Origin: an uncultured Litoreibacter sp.
GTDB lineage: Bacteria > Pseudomonadota > Alphaproteobacteria > Rhodobacterales > Rhodobacteraceae
Assembly (NCBI GenBank): GCA_947504205.1
Contig: CANNGL010000002.1
Coordinates: forward strand, 919,739-983,738
Direction: 5' to 3'
DNA length: 64,000 bases
The notes beneath the pieces were generated by a model, which worked only from the letters and a program-made list of their open reading frames with translations, had not been told where the DNA came from and did not search any database. The position numbers and the translations under genes were made by a program. Position 1 is the first letter of the stretch. Each line of letters begins with the position of its first letter. Positions 34,485 to 42,949 of this stretch are shown piece by piece.

Positions 34485-36923
34485 TCAGACTTTTACCCTT
34501 TCCGATTTGGGATCGTAAAACGGTTTGGAAGACACTTCTGCGTCGACCAATGTACCAGCCACGTCAATTTGAAATGTTGAGCTCAGAACATCTGAAAGTG
34601 CTTCATTCTCACAGGGGATATATCCCATACCCATCGCAGCACCGAGATGATGTCCATATCCGCCTGAAGTCAGGTAACTTACAATTTCCCCATCCCGCAA
34701 TATGGGCTCCGCATGATAAAGAAGTGGTTCGGGATCCATAAGCTTGAATTGCAATAAACGTGCTTTCAGGCCCTCATCTTGCTTCTGTAAAACGGCATCA
34801 CGACCAACATAGTCGGGCTTATCTTTCTTCACAGCAAAACCAAGACCAGCCTCCATCACATGATCTTCGGATGTGATGTCATGGCCGAAATGGCGAAAGC
34901 CTTTTTCTAGTCGGCAGGTATCCATCATGTGCATACCACATAGCTTGAGGTCGAAGTCCTGGCCCGCTGCCAATAACGTCTCGAAAACATGTGCGGATTG
35001 ATCAGCAGAGATGTAGAGCTCCCAACCTAGCTCACCCACATAAGTCACGCGGTGCGCCCGAGCCAGACCCATGCCGATCTCAATTTCTTGTGCTGTGCCA
35101 AACGGGTTTGTTTGGTTTGTGAAATCGTTGGGAGATACGCGTTCCAGCATCGCACGGGCATTTGGCCCCATAATGGCCAGAACGCCCTCGCCAGCGGTGA
35201 CATCCGTAATGACCACGTTGAAGTCACTTGCGTGCCGACGCATCCATGTTTCATCCGCCAACCTGGTCGCCGCGGGCGTGACGACCAGATAAGCTGTTTC
35301 ACTCAGACGTGTAACGGTGACATCCGCCTCAATCCCAGCCCGCGAATTCAGAAATTGTGTGTAGACAATTTTGCCAAGCGGACAGGAATAATCGCCCCCG
35401 CCGATATAATTCATGAAGGCCTCAGCATCACGGCCTTCGACTCGAATTTTGCCGAAGGAAGACAGGTCATACATACCGACATTCTGACGGATCGCCTTGT
35501 GTTCATCCGCTACGTTTCCAAAGAAATTCTGGCGTTTCCAAGAATACTCATAGGCCGGTTCCTGGTCGGTGTGCGCAAACCAATTAGCGCGCTCCCAGCC
35601 AGCGATCTCACCCATCACTGCGCCTTGCTCCAGCAAATGAGCGTGAAATGGCGTACGCCTTACGCCGCGTGCCGTCTTCTTCTGAAGATAGGGGAAGTGA
35701 TCTGCATATAGCAGCCCGAGTGTCTCTTTCGAGCGTTCAAAAAGATAAGTCTTATTACCCTGAAATGGCTGCATGCGGCCAATATCAACATCACCAAGAT
35801 CGAACGGCTTCTCGCCATCTTCCATCCATTGTGCCAAAGCCGACCCAGCGCCGCCCGCCGACTGAATACCGATCGAGTTGAAACCTGCTGCCACCCAGAA
35901 ATTGTCCAGCTCTGGCGCCAGTCCAAGGTGATAGGCATCATCTGGAGTGAAGCTCTCCGGTCCGTTAAAAAATGTGTGGATGCCAGCTTCAGCCAACATC
36001 GGCATTCGATCAACAGCAGCTTCAAGGATTGGCTCAAAGTGATCAAAATCTTCGGGAAGTTGATCGAACTCGAAATCCTTCGGTATGTCGAGGGTCCAAG
36101 GTTTGGACACGGGCTCAAATGCACCAAGGAGCATCTTGCCCGCATCTTCCTTATAGTAGGCACATTCATCCGGAACACGCAGAACTGGCATCTGCGCAAG
36201 GCCAGGGATGCTTTCGGTGACGATGTAGAAATGCTCGCAGGAATGCAGCGGAACATTTACACCAGCCATCATTCCGATCTGGTGCCCCCACATGCCGCCG
36301 CAGTTAACAACATGATCGGCATGAATCGTTCCCGTTTCGCCGTGCCCCTCCCAGGTCACGCTCTTGACGCGCCGTCCCTCACGGTGGATGTCGGTGACAC
36401 AGTATCCTTCTTTGACCAAAGCACCGTTTAAACGCGCGCCCTTCGCCAGAGCATGGGCAATGTTGGCAGGGTCACCTTGACCGTCCAACGGCAAATAGAC
36501 ACCTCCCGCGACGCCATCGATGTTCAGGTGCTCGTATTTCGCCTTCACTTCGGTAGGGCTGATTGGTTCGGCCTCAACGCCAAATGAACGCGCCATCGCG
36601 GCTTGTCGGTTGATTTCCTCCAACCGTTCGTCGGTTAACGCCACTGTTATCGAACCACAGCGCTTGAATCCTGTTGCGACACCGGTCTCAGCTTCAAGAT
36701 CTCCGTAGAGCTCTTGGCTATACTTTGCGAGCTTTGTCATGTTCTTTGTTGCGCGAAGTTGCGCGATCAAACCAGCGGCGTGCCATGTGGTGCCTGATGT
36801 CAGCTGTTTGCGTTCGAGCAAAACCACATCGGTCCAGCCCAGTTTGGCCAAGTGATAGGCGACCGAACAGCCAATGACGCCGCCACCAATGATAACCACA
36901 CGGGCTTTTTCTGGAAGGCTCAT
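34485..36923 (-). CDS. FAD-dependent dehydrogenase with GcvT domain (DMGDH/sarcosine dehydrogenase-like), copy 1
   Basis: Flavoprotein of 812 residues. Residues 1-about 400 form a DAO-type oxidase domain: VVIIGGGVIGCSVAYHLAKLGW binds FAD, and His48 in TTWHAAG corresponds to the histidine covalently linked to FAD in dimethylglycine/sarcosine dehydrogenases. The C-terminal half is a GcvT-like aminomethyltransferase domain (GELGWELYISAD, KGFRHFGHDITSEDHVMEAGLGF) that would pass a one-carbon unit to tetrahydrofolate. Likely oxidative demethylation of an N-methyl (perhaps another methylated) compound. Its start overlaps the PPOX gene stop by 4 nt. Confidence 0.9.
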   Translation of the reverse strand: MSLPEKARVVIIGGGVIGCSVAYHLAKLGWTDVVLLERKQLTSGTTWHAAGLIAQLRATKNMTKLAKYSQELYGDLEAETGVATGFKRCGSITVALTDERLEEINRQAAMARSFGVEAEPISPTEVKAKYEHLNIDGVAGGVYLPLDGQGDPANIAHALAKGARLNGALVKEGYCVTDIHREGRRVKSVTWEGHGETGTIHADHVVNCGGMWGHQIGMMAGVNVPLHSCEHFYIVTESIPGLAQMPVLRVPDECAYYKEDAGKMLLGAFEPVSKPWTLDIPKDFEFDQLPEDFDHFEPILEAAVDRMPMLAEAGIHTFFNGPESFTPDDAYHLGLAPELDNFWVAAGFNSIGIQSAGGAGSALAQWMEDGEKPFDLGDVDIGRMQPFQGNKTYLFERSKETLGLLYADHFPYLQKKTARGVRRTPFHAHLLEQGAVMGEIAGWERANWFAHTDQEPAYEYSWKRQNFFGNVADEHKAIRQNVGMYDLSSFGKIRVEGRDAEAFMNYIGGGDYSCPLGKIVYTQFLNSRAGIEADVTVTRLSETAYLVVTPAATRLADETWMRRHASDFNVVITDVTAGEGVLAIMGPNARAMLERVSPNDFTNQTNPFGTAQEIEIGMGLARAHRVTYVGELGWELYISADQSAHVFETLLAAGQDFDLKLCGMHMMDTCRLEKGFRHFGHDITSEDHVMEAGLGFAVKKDKPDYVGRDAVLQKQDEGLKARLLQFKLMDPEPLLYHAEPILRDGEIVSYLTSGGYGHHLGAAMGMGYIPCENEALSDVLSSTFQIDVAGTLVDAEVSSKPFYDPKSERVKV

Positions 36924-37375
36924 GGATACATCTCCGCGAATTTCTGTTTGTAGAGCGCAATCATTTCTTCTTCGGTCGCGCCGTCATCGTAAGGAGGCGT
37001 CGTCAGTGGTTTCACCTGATCAACAGTGATCACGACCAACAAGTTTATGCGGCGGCACAAGTCCCCCCAAACGGCTTCAAACCGGGGTAGCAGTTTAGCG
37101 AACTCGGTAGAGCCTCTGCGCACCATGCGCGCCTGTCCTCTTAAACGGGCACCTTTTCTTACGAAGGCGTCAACGAAATTGACCTCGCAATGGGGGTTAT
37201 GGGTCAGATTGGTAACCGTTTGTGGTGATCTAATTTCTCCGAAGGCGATAGTGGTATCATCAACCAGCAGAAACGTACCCTTGGGGCTGACAGATGGCCT
37301 GCCGCCAGGGGTAATCGTGGCGACATGACCCAAGGGCCAGCGTGCTATTAATTCTTGCGTGTGTTTCGGGATCAT
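36920..37375 (-). CDS. PPOX-fold (pyridoxamine-phosphate-oxidase-like) flavin protein
   Basis: Split-barrel flavin-binding protein of 151 residues: GHVATITPGGRPSVSPKGTFLLVDDTTIAFGEI, then NPHCEVNFVDAFVRKGARLRGQA. Members bind FMN, F420 or heme; the cofactor here is unknown. Overlaps both neighbours by 4 nt (homocysteine methyltransferase-like gene upstream, FAD-GcvT gene downstream), so it is firmly part of this operon, which is an uncommon partner set for this fold. Confidence 0.83.
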   Translation of the reverse strand: MIPKHTQELIARWPLGHVATITPGGRPSVSPKGTFLLVDDTTIAFGEIRSPQTVTNLTHNPHCEVNFVDAFVRKGARLRGQARMVRRGSTEFAKLLPRFEAVWGDLCRRINLLVVITVDQVKPLTTPPYDDGATEEEMIALYKQKFAEMYP

Positions 37376-38244
37376 TTTTGAAACCTCCGTGCAAGCTCTT
37401 TGATGTGAGACGGCCCGACCTCACAGCAGCCGCCGACAATTTTAGCACCAGCGGCTACCCATTCAGCCGCAAAGTCTGCATAGGGTTCAGGGCCCAAATC
37501 CGTACGGGCCTCCAGTATGTCGACGGTTGCGCCGATATGGTCAAATGCGTCAGCAATGGACGTGAAGCCATTTGCATAAGCCCCTGTTAGTGGAACGGCC
37601 CCTGCTATGATTGGCACGGCTTGGCTGATTGCTTCTGGACGTGAGCAGTTGATCAGCAAAGCTTCTGGCTGGAACTCATGTGCCAACGGCAGCAATTCGG
37701 TGAGCTGCTCACCCGAGCGCAACTTTGTGCCATCCCGATCATCAACAGACACAGCGAGCCAGACCGGCTTGCCGGTGACCCCTGCCCCCATCAACCCGCC
37801 GCGCGCCTGATCGACCGAGGCCATGGTTTCAAGAAGATGCAGATCAACAAATGGTAGCTGCATCATTGCCAAACGCGCATAAATGTCTGCTGCCTGATCT
37901 GCAGGAGGCGCTTTGTCAGGCTGATATGAGAAGCCCAGGGGCCCCATTCCACCTGCCACAAGACCTGACCCATGCGCGTCACGCGCATCGCAGGCCAGTT
38001 GGCAGGACAGATCAGAGAGCTCTTGTAACCTGCTTTCCAGCCCCCTTGCTTCCAGCCGGTCGGGCAAAACCGCGTATCCATTCGTCGTTGCGATCTCTGC
38101 ACCGGCGGCGAAGAAGTCGTCGTGAACGGCACGCACAATCTCTGGATGGTCCAGTAGGGCCTGCACCGACCAAAGTCCTGTCGCTTGACCAGAACGTGCG
38201 ATCAGCTCTTGGCCCATACCGCCATCCAATATCGTGACGCTCAT
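37372..38244 (-). CDS. Homocysteine S-methyltransferase-family protein
   Basis: Zinc-dependent methyltransferase of 290 residues related to BHMT/MmuM, moving a methyl group from betaine, S-methylmethionine or a similar donor to homocysteine. N-terminal TILDGGMGQEL is typical. The three zinc cysteines are present: Cys200 in INCSRPEA and Cys273-Cys274 in GGCCEVGP. ATG 38244 is used; TTG 38256 is possible. Its position between two FAD-GcvT dehydrogenases suggests consecutive demethylations of one substrate. Confidence 0.87.
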   Translation of the reverse strand: MSVTILDGGMGQELIARSGQATGLWSVQALLDHPEIVRAVHDDFFAAGAEIATTNGYAVLPDRLEARGLESRLQELSDLSCQLACDARDAHGSGLVAGGMGPLGFSYQPDKAPPADQAADIYARLAMMQLPFVDLHLLETMASVDQARGGLMGAGVTGKPVWLAVSVDDRDGTKLRSGEQLTELLPLAHEFQPEALLINCSRPEAISQAVPIIAGAVPLTGAYANGFTSIADAFDHIGATVDILEARTDLGPEPYADFAAEWVAAGAKIVGGCCEVGPSHIKELARRFQK

Positions 38245-38329
38245 TGCGCTTGCCAAACGCAGTGCAGGAACGCGAACGGCACATAGCAGGAACGACCAAC
38301 TGCATTTCGACTCAGAAGCACATTTAGGC

Positions 38330-40777
38330 TCATGCTCGGATGCGCTCGTTTTGCGGGTCCCATAGTGGTTGATCTTCCTGAACTACTGCCTTCAACCGTT
38401 TGCCAAAAACCTCAACTTCCAATTCGGTGCCTGGCGTGGCGAGCTCCGCCTTTACCATACCAAGACTGATGCATTTGCCCGTTCGATAACCCATGCCAGA
38501 AGATGTAACTTCGCCTACAACCTCGTCACCATTCCAGACTGTCGACATATAAGGGGCATCTTGCTCCCCGGGCTCCATAACCAGTGTGACAAAGCCTTTG
38601 CTGCGCCCACGTTGCTTCTCAGCTTGAAGCGCAGCTTTTCCTGGAAAGTCCTGCGGTTTGTCAAAACGAATGAAGCGTTCCATCCCGCCTTCAAGCAATG
38701 TGTAATCGGTTGAAAGATCCCCTTTCCAGGCACGATAGCCTTTTTCCAGACGCATCGAATTCAAAGCATACATACCGAACGGAGTCGCGCCAGCGCCCAA
38801 AACGGCCTCATAGACTGCTGGGACATCGGCGTTGGCCGCATGAATCTCCCAGCCGAGCTCTCCCGCGAAGGAAACGCGCGCAAGCGCACAATCGACACCT
38901 GCGACTTTTGCGGTCTGGATGGAAAGCCAGCCAGCGGCCAAATCGGCCTCCGATGCAATGCTCGCGAATAGATCCCGCGCCTTCGGACCGGTGACAATCA
39001 GCGTGGAATATTCGGTCGTGTGATCGCTTAGCGACAATCGGTCTGGCAGATCACCGTTCAGAACATCCCAATCGTGCCATTGCGCAGATGCGGCGGTGAT
39101 AAGCGTGAAGTGATCCTCCTCATGTCGCATCACCGACATCTCTGTGAGAATGCGACCGCGGCTGTCGGCGAAGTAAGCGAGGTTCATTCGTCCAACTTTC
39201 GGCAAACCACCTGTAATCTTGCCGCGCAAATACTCCGCGGCGCCATCTCCTGTCAGGTTGAAGCGTGAGAACCCCGGAAGGTCCAAGACGCCAACGCCAT
39301 CGCGGACAGCCTCTACTTCACCCCTGATCCGCACTTCCCATGGTCCATTGCGGTGCCAATTCTGTGTGCTTTCCTCAGACGTATCGTCGCCATCCTTTGC
39401 AAACCAGTTCGCGCGTTCCCAGCCGTTATAAGCCCCCATTTGACCGCCAAGTTCGCGCACCGTGCTGTCCACAGGCGACAGCTTCTTGTCTCGACCAGCG
39501 GGCCATTCGTGATGAGGGAAGTGCATTGCATATTCGTGGCCATAGGTCTCAAGCGCCTTGGCCAGACAATGATCGTGATCAGTGTAGTCAGTATAGCGGC
39601 GCGGATCGACGGCCCACATGTCATCCTCTGTCTCGCCATTCATGATCCATTCGGACAGCACCTTCCCGGCCCCGCCACCTTGGGCAATGCCGAAAGTGAA
39701 CGAATGGCCTTCATAGGCATTAGGACAGCCGGGCATAGGACCAATCATTGGCAGCCCGTCAGGTGCGTAGGGGATGGGCCCGTTGATGTTGCGCTCTACC
39801 CCGCCCTCGCCCAACAACGGCACTCGCGCCATCGCGTCTTCGATATAGAATTCGAGCCGCTCGAGATCATCAGGGTACAGCTGGAATGAGAAGTCCTCCG
39901 GCATCGGATCATCCGGCGTCACCCAATGCGCTTTGCAATTGCGCTCGTAAGGACCGAGGTTTAAACCGTTCTTATCTTGGCGGAGGTAGTAGCTGATATC
40001 TACGTCTCGCAGCAGCGGCACTTTGTGACCTTTTTCTTGGGTCCAAGCCTCCAGCTCCGGCAGTTGTCCGGTGAGGAAATACTGATGCGACATCACAACC
40101 ATCGGAACTGTGCGCCCGCCAAATGGCTTGAACATTTCGCCGACGCGTTGTGCGTAGTATCCTGCACAGTTGACGACCTTCTCGCAGCGGATATCACCTT
40201 TGTCCGTTTTAACGATCCACTCATCGCCATCGCGATCAATACCCGTCACGGGGCAGAAACGTTCGATCTTTCCACCTGCATCCCGTGCTCCCTTTGCAAG
40301 CGCCTGGGTTAGCTGTGCGGGATCGATATCGCCATCGAGTGGATCCCAAAGACCACCTTCCAGGTCATGCGTCTCCATGAACGGATGCAACTGCTGCATT
40401 TCTGCTGGCGTCATGATGTCCATCTGCAAGCCCTGGTAGCGCCCCATGCCTGCAACGCGCTCAAACTCAAGCATCCGCTCTTTGCTATGTGCCAGTCTTA
40501 TGGAACCCGTGACGTGGTAGTTCATTGGGTAATCTACGTCTTCGCCAAGCGTCCGGTACATCGCCGCGCCGTAGCGCTGCATATTCATGACCGCCCAGGA
40601 TCCTGCAAAATTTGGAACATTACCTGCCGCATGCCAAGTTGAGCCCGCGGTCAGTTCGTTTTTCTCCAACAAGACGCAATCTTTCCAACCCGCCTTGGCA
40701 AGATGGAACAAGGTCGAGGTGCCAACGACCCCGCCACCAATAATGACCACACGGGCCGTTGTTGGAAAATCAGACAT
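38330..40777 (-). CDS. FAD-dependent dehydrogenase with GcvT domain (DMGDH/sarcosine dehydrogenase-like), copy 2
   Basis: Flavoprotein of 815 residues with the same layout as the copy at 34485-36923. VVIIGGGVVGTSTLFHLAKAGW binds FAD and His49 in STWHAAG is the expected covalent FAD site. The GcvT-like part holds FAGELGWEIHAANADV and LEKGYRAWKGDLSTDYTLLEGG. Similarity to copy 1 is clear but modest outside motifs, so these are old paralogues with likely different substrates. Starts 13 nt after the GFA gene. Confidence 0.9.
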   Translation of the reverse strand: MSDFPTTARVVIIGGGVVGTSTLFHLAKAGWKDCVLLEKNELTAGSTWHAAGNVPNFAGSWAVMNMQRYGAAMYRTLGEDVDYPMNYHVTGSIRLAHSKERMLEFERVAGMGRYQGLQMDIMTPAEMQQLHPFMETHDLEGGLWDPLDGDIDPAQLTQALAKGARDAGGKIERFCPVTGIDRDGDEWIVKTDKGDIRCEKVVNCAGYYAQRVGEMFKPFGGRTVPMVVMSHQYFLTGQLPELEAWTQEKGHKVPLLRDVDISYYLRQDKNGLNLGPYERNCKAHWVTPDDPMPEDFSFQLYPDDLERLEFYIEDAMARVPLLGEGGVERNINGPIPYAPDGLPMIGPMPGCPNAYEGHSFTFGIAQGGGAGKVLSEWIMNGETEDDMWAVDPRRYTDYTDHDHCLAKALETYGHEYAMHFPHHEWPAGRDKKLSPVDSTVRELGGQMGAYNGWERANWFAKDGDDTSEESTQNWHRNGPWEVRIRGEVEAVRDGVGVLDLPGFSRFNLTGDGAAEYLRGKITGGLPKVGRMNLAYFADSRGRILTEMSVMRHEEDHFTLITAASAQWHDWDVLNGDLPDRLSLSDHTTEYSTLIVTGPKARDLFASIASEADLAAGWLSIQTAKVAGVDCALARVSFAGELGWEIHAANADVPAVYEAVLGAGATPFGMYALNSMRLEKGYRAWKGDLSTDYTLLEGGMERFIRFDKPQDFPGKAALQAEKQRGRSKGFVTLVMEPGEQDAPYMSTVWNGDEVVGEVTSSGMGYRTGKCISLGMVKAELATPGTELEVEVFGKRLKAVVQEDQPLWDPQNERIRA

Positions 40778-40790
40778 GAAAGGTGCTCCC

Positions 40791-41174
40791 TTAGTATTTC
40801 TCGATATGCGGCGCGTCCGACGCGATGTCGTAGTAGTCGCCCTTGTCGGCGGTAAAGATGTGCTTGCCCGGTTTCAGGGGATTTGGCGTCTCGATACAGC
40901 CAGCTGCGATGCCGATACCGTCTTCGTCGTTCATCCGGTAAAACAGGCTTGATCCACAGCGATTGCAAAAACCCCGCTTGGCAAAGTCAGACGATGCATA
41001 CCAGGTCAGGCCTTCTTCTGCTGTGAAGGTCAGCGACGTGAACGGTGCGCGTGTGGCTGCCCATTGATGCCCGCTGGTCCGCCTGCATTGGCTGCAATGG
41101 CAAAACGTAACCTCCTCGCGCAGTTTTGGCATTTCAAACGCCACCGCGCCGCATTCGCATCTACCCTTAAACAT
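40791..41174 (-). CDS. GFA-family zinc protein in the demethylation operon
   Basis: Protein of 127 residues with zinc motifs RCECGAVAF at the N-terminus, CHCSQCRR at 25-32 and CNRCGSS at 70-76. The family name refers to glutathione-dependent formaldehyde activation; this function fits a neighbourhood where oxidative demethylation may release formaldehyde, but activity is unproven for most members. ATG 41174 overlaps the LysE-type gene stop by one base (TGATG). A longer open frame to 41525 runs through that gene and is not used. Confidence 0.88.
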   Translation of the reverse strand: MFKGRCECGAVAFEMPKLREEVTFCHCSQCRRTSGHQWAATRAPFTSLTFTAEEGLTWYASSDFAKRGFCNRCGSSLFYRMNDEDGIGIAAGCIETPNPLKPGKHIFTADKGDYYDIASDAPHIEKY

Positions 41175-41794
41175 CAGGTCCTCCCCGGTGCGCTGGCACT
41201 GCCCAGCATCACTCCATAGATTACGAAACATGCCGCCATCATGCGGCGCACCCAGACATTCAGGATTGCGCTGATTGCCGAGCGCCCTAAGCCGGCACCA
41301 ATCGCGGTATAAGTCGAGTAGCTCATCGCTGTGATCGCCAAGGCTGTCGGCATGATGACCCACATCTGGGACCATACAGGCACATCCGGCTGAACAAACT
41401 GCGTAAAGGCCGCAAAGTAACCCGCAATAGATTTGATATTGATCGTAGCGATGACAAAGGCACGACCGTAAATTGAATGCGCAGAAACATGATCTGTCGC
41501 AACAGGCCTGGAGGCATTTATCCAACCTCGGACGCCCAGATAGATCAGGAAAGCCGCTCCAATGAGCTTACCGTAGAAAAACGCTTCCGGGACAGACGCC
41601 AACAAGGCGGTTACACCAGCGGCTGACAACATCAAAAATAGTGTGGCTTGGGTCAGTATCGCCAGAACGCCCCAGAGTGATCGTTTGAATCCGTAGGTCA
41701 TTCCATTTGTGACGCAGTTAACTGCGTTTGGGCCCGGTGTGGTGACGAATACCACCCAGAACAATGCAAATATGACCCATCCCTCCCAAGACAT
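41174..41794 (-). CDS. LysE/RhtB-family amino-acid exporter
   Basis: Inner-membrane protein of 206 residues with about six membrane segments. The N-terminal FVTTPGPNAVNCVTNGMTYGFKRSLWGVLAI is the family hallmark. Known members export lysine, homoserine, threonine or related compounds. Located directly after the XRE-cupin regulator gene (1 nt between them) and before the GFA gene; it could remove excess amino acid or methylated by-product (inference). Confidence 0.9.
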   Translation of the reverse strand: MSWEGWVIFALFWVVFVTTPGPNAVNCVTNGMTYGFKRSLWGVLAILTQATLFLMLSAAGVTALLASVPEAFFYGKLIGAAFLIYLGVRGWINASRPVATDHVSAHSIYGRAFVIATINIKSIAGYFAAFTQFVQPDVPVWSQMWVIMPTALAITAMSYSTYTAIGAGLGRSAISAILNVWVRRMMAACFVIYGVMLGSASAPGRT

Positions 41795-41795
41795 A

Positions 41796-42398
41796 TCAGT
41801 ACACCGGTGGAGCGATGACCCAGATCACCACGGCTGGTTCTGAGTAAGCGTTGCGCCAACGATAGGCTTCGCCTCGAATGCGAAAGCTGTCGCCTCTGTT
41901 TAAGACATGCCATTTGCCGTCGATACAGATATCTAACTTGCCCGAGACGAGGTATCCAACCTCCTGCGTAGGTCTTGAGTTGGGTTCCTCTAATCTGGCC
42001 CCTGGCTCGAATGTCGAATGCAGCACTTCGAAGTCGTCCGTTAGGTCGGGAGACAGAAGTTCTTCAACCAACCCTGCCTCACGAGAGCCAATAGGGCGAC
42101 GCGCACCCGCCCGAACCACAAATCCCTGCTCATGTGCTGGCACTGCGTCTTGTCGAAACAAACTGGAGACGGAGACATCCAAAATCCCTGCAATCCTACG
42201 AAGATCCGCGATCGAAGGTTCTGACAGATCGCGCTCAACTTGACTAAGCCAACCGACTGACCGTCCCAGTGCCTCGGACAAATCCAGTAGAGTTTGACCA
42301 CGGGCTTTGCGCAGGGCGCGCAGGTCGGCCCCAAGAGTTTGCGTTTGAGATGGATTGTCGATTTTCATAGTTCGTGAAATTTTGAGATCTTTTTTCAC
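41796..42398 (-). CDS. XRE-family regulator with cupin domain
   Basis: Transcription factor of up to 200 residues. An HTH_3 domain covers about residues 22-78 (LGADLRALRKARGQTLLDLSEALG, SVGWLSQVERDLSEPSI); a cupin sensor domain spans about 105-195 (HSTFEPGARLEEPNSRPTQEVGYLVSGKLD, NRGDSFRIRGEAYRWRN). Similar proteins control polyamine and amino-acid catabolism. The GTG at 42398 has GAGG four nt upstream; an ATG at 42368 is the alternative. Both lie within or beside an inverted repeat, suggesting autoregulation. First gene of the operon down to the FAD-GcvT copy 1. Confidence 0.88.
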   Translation of the reverse strand: MKKDLKISRTMKIDNPSQTQTLGADLRALRKARGQTLLDLSEALGRSVGWLSQVERDLSEPSIADLRRIAGILDVSVSSLFRQDAVPAHEQGFVVRAGARRPIGSREAGLVEELLSPDLTDDFEVLHSTFEPGARLEEPNSRPTQEVGYLVSGKLDICIDGKWHVLNRGDSFRIRGEAYRWRNAYSEPAVVIWVIAPPVY

Positions 42399-42401
42399 GA
42401 A
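42371..42401. promoter_or_regulatory. Inverted repeat at the XRE-cupin start (candidate operator)
   Basis: Perfect 9-bp arms TTCGTGAAA (42371-42379) and TTTCACGAA (42393-42401) separated by 13 nt, so arm centres are 22 nt apart, about two helical turns. This matches dimeric HTH regulator binding. It overlaps the GTG start at 42398 and lies just upstream of the alternative ATG, so binding would block expression of the whole operon. Confidence 0.7.
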
Positions 42402-42490
42402 ACCTCAAGTCAGAGAGTCGCGCAAGTGTTTTCTGGTAGCGAACACCGGCGCTCCCTTGAATTAAATGAAACGATGGTTGCGGAACGCAG

Positions 42491-42949
42491 CTAACTTATG
42501 CGGACAGTCGAAAATACATTCTTCAGTATTTCTGTCAGTCGGTCTGCATCCTCTTGCACAAAAGCGTTTGATTGATCGCTGTCGATATCAAAAACGGCAA
42601 TCAGGTTTTGATCGCCGTCCCACACAGGCAATACCAACTCGGATCGGGTGGAGGACGCACAGGCAATATGGTCCGGAAATGCATCAACATCCGCGACAAG
42701 TTGGGCCTCGCCGGTCCTCGCCGCAGCCCCGCAAACACCTCTATCAAAAGGGATCATCAAGCACCCATGCCCACCCTGATAAGGCCCGATCTTTAAGAGC
42801 TGTGGCGCGACTACGCGGTAGAATCCAGTCCAGTCAAATCTGGTGTCCGAATGATGTACCTCACAAACGACGGTGGCCATCAACGCTATCGGATCAGTCT
42901 CGCCTTCTGTGAGGGCCGAAATCCTTGCCTGCAGCTGTCCATCCATCAC
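42491..42949 (-). CDS. msrC: Free methionine-(R)-sulfoxide reductase (GAF domain)
   Basis: GAF-fold enzyme of 152 residues repairing free Met-(R)-sulfoxide. Three cysteines Cys63, Cys73 and Cys97 keep the same spacing (10 and 24) as the E. coli fRMsr Cys84/94/118, in GCLMIPFDRGVCG and FPDHIACAS. Other shared features are FDWTGFY, GPYQG, ELVLPVW and FDIDSD. The start overlaps the stop of the thiolase gene upstream by 4 nt. Very probable assignment. Confidence 0.9.
   Translation of the reverse strand: MMDGQLQARISALTEGETDPIALMATVVCEVHHSDTRFDWTGFYRVVAPQLLKIGPYQGGHGCLMIPFDRGVCGAAARTGEAQLVADVDAFPDHIACASSTRSELVLPVWDGDQNLIAVFDIDSDQSNAFVQEDADRLTEILKNVFSTVRIS

Noticed and set aside
35829..36431. Plus-strand frame opposite the FAD-GcvT gene
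   Set aside because: Shadow frame; no domain and no start signal.
39353..39889. Plus-strand frame opposite the second FAD-GcvT gene
   Set aside because: Shadow frame of a clear gene on the other strand.
41175..41525. Upstream extension of the GFA frame in the demethylation operon
   Set aside because: The extension lies within the LysE-type gene in another frame; the family start is the ATG at 41174.
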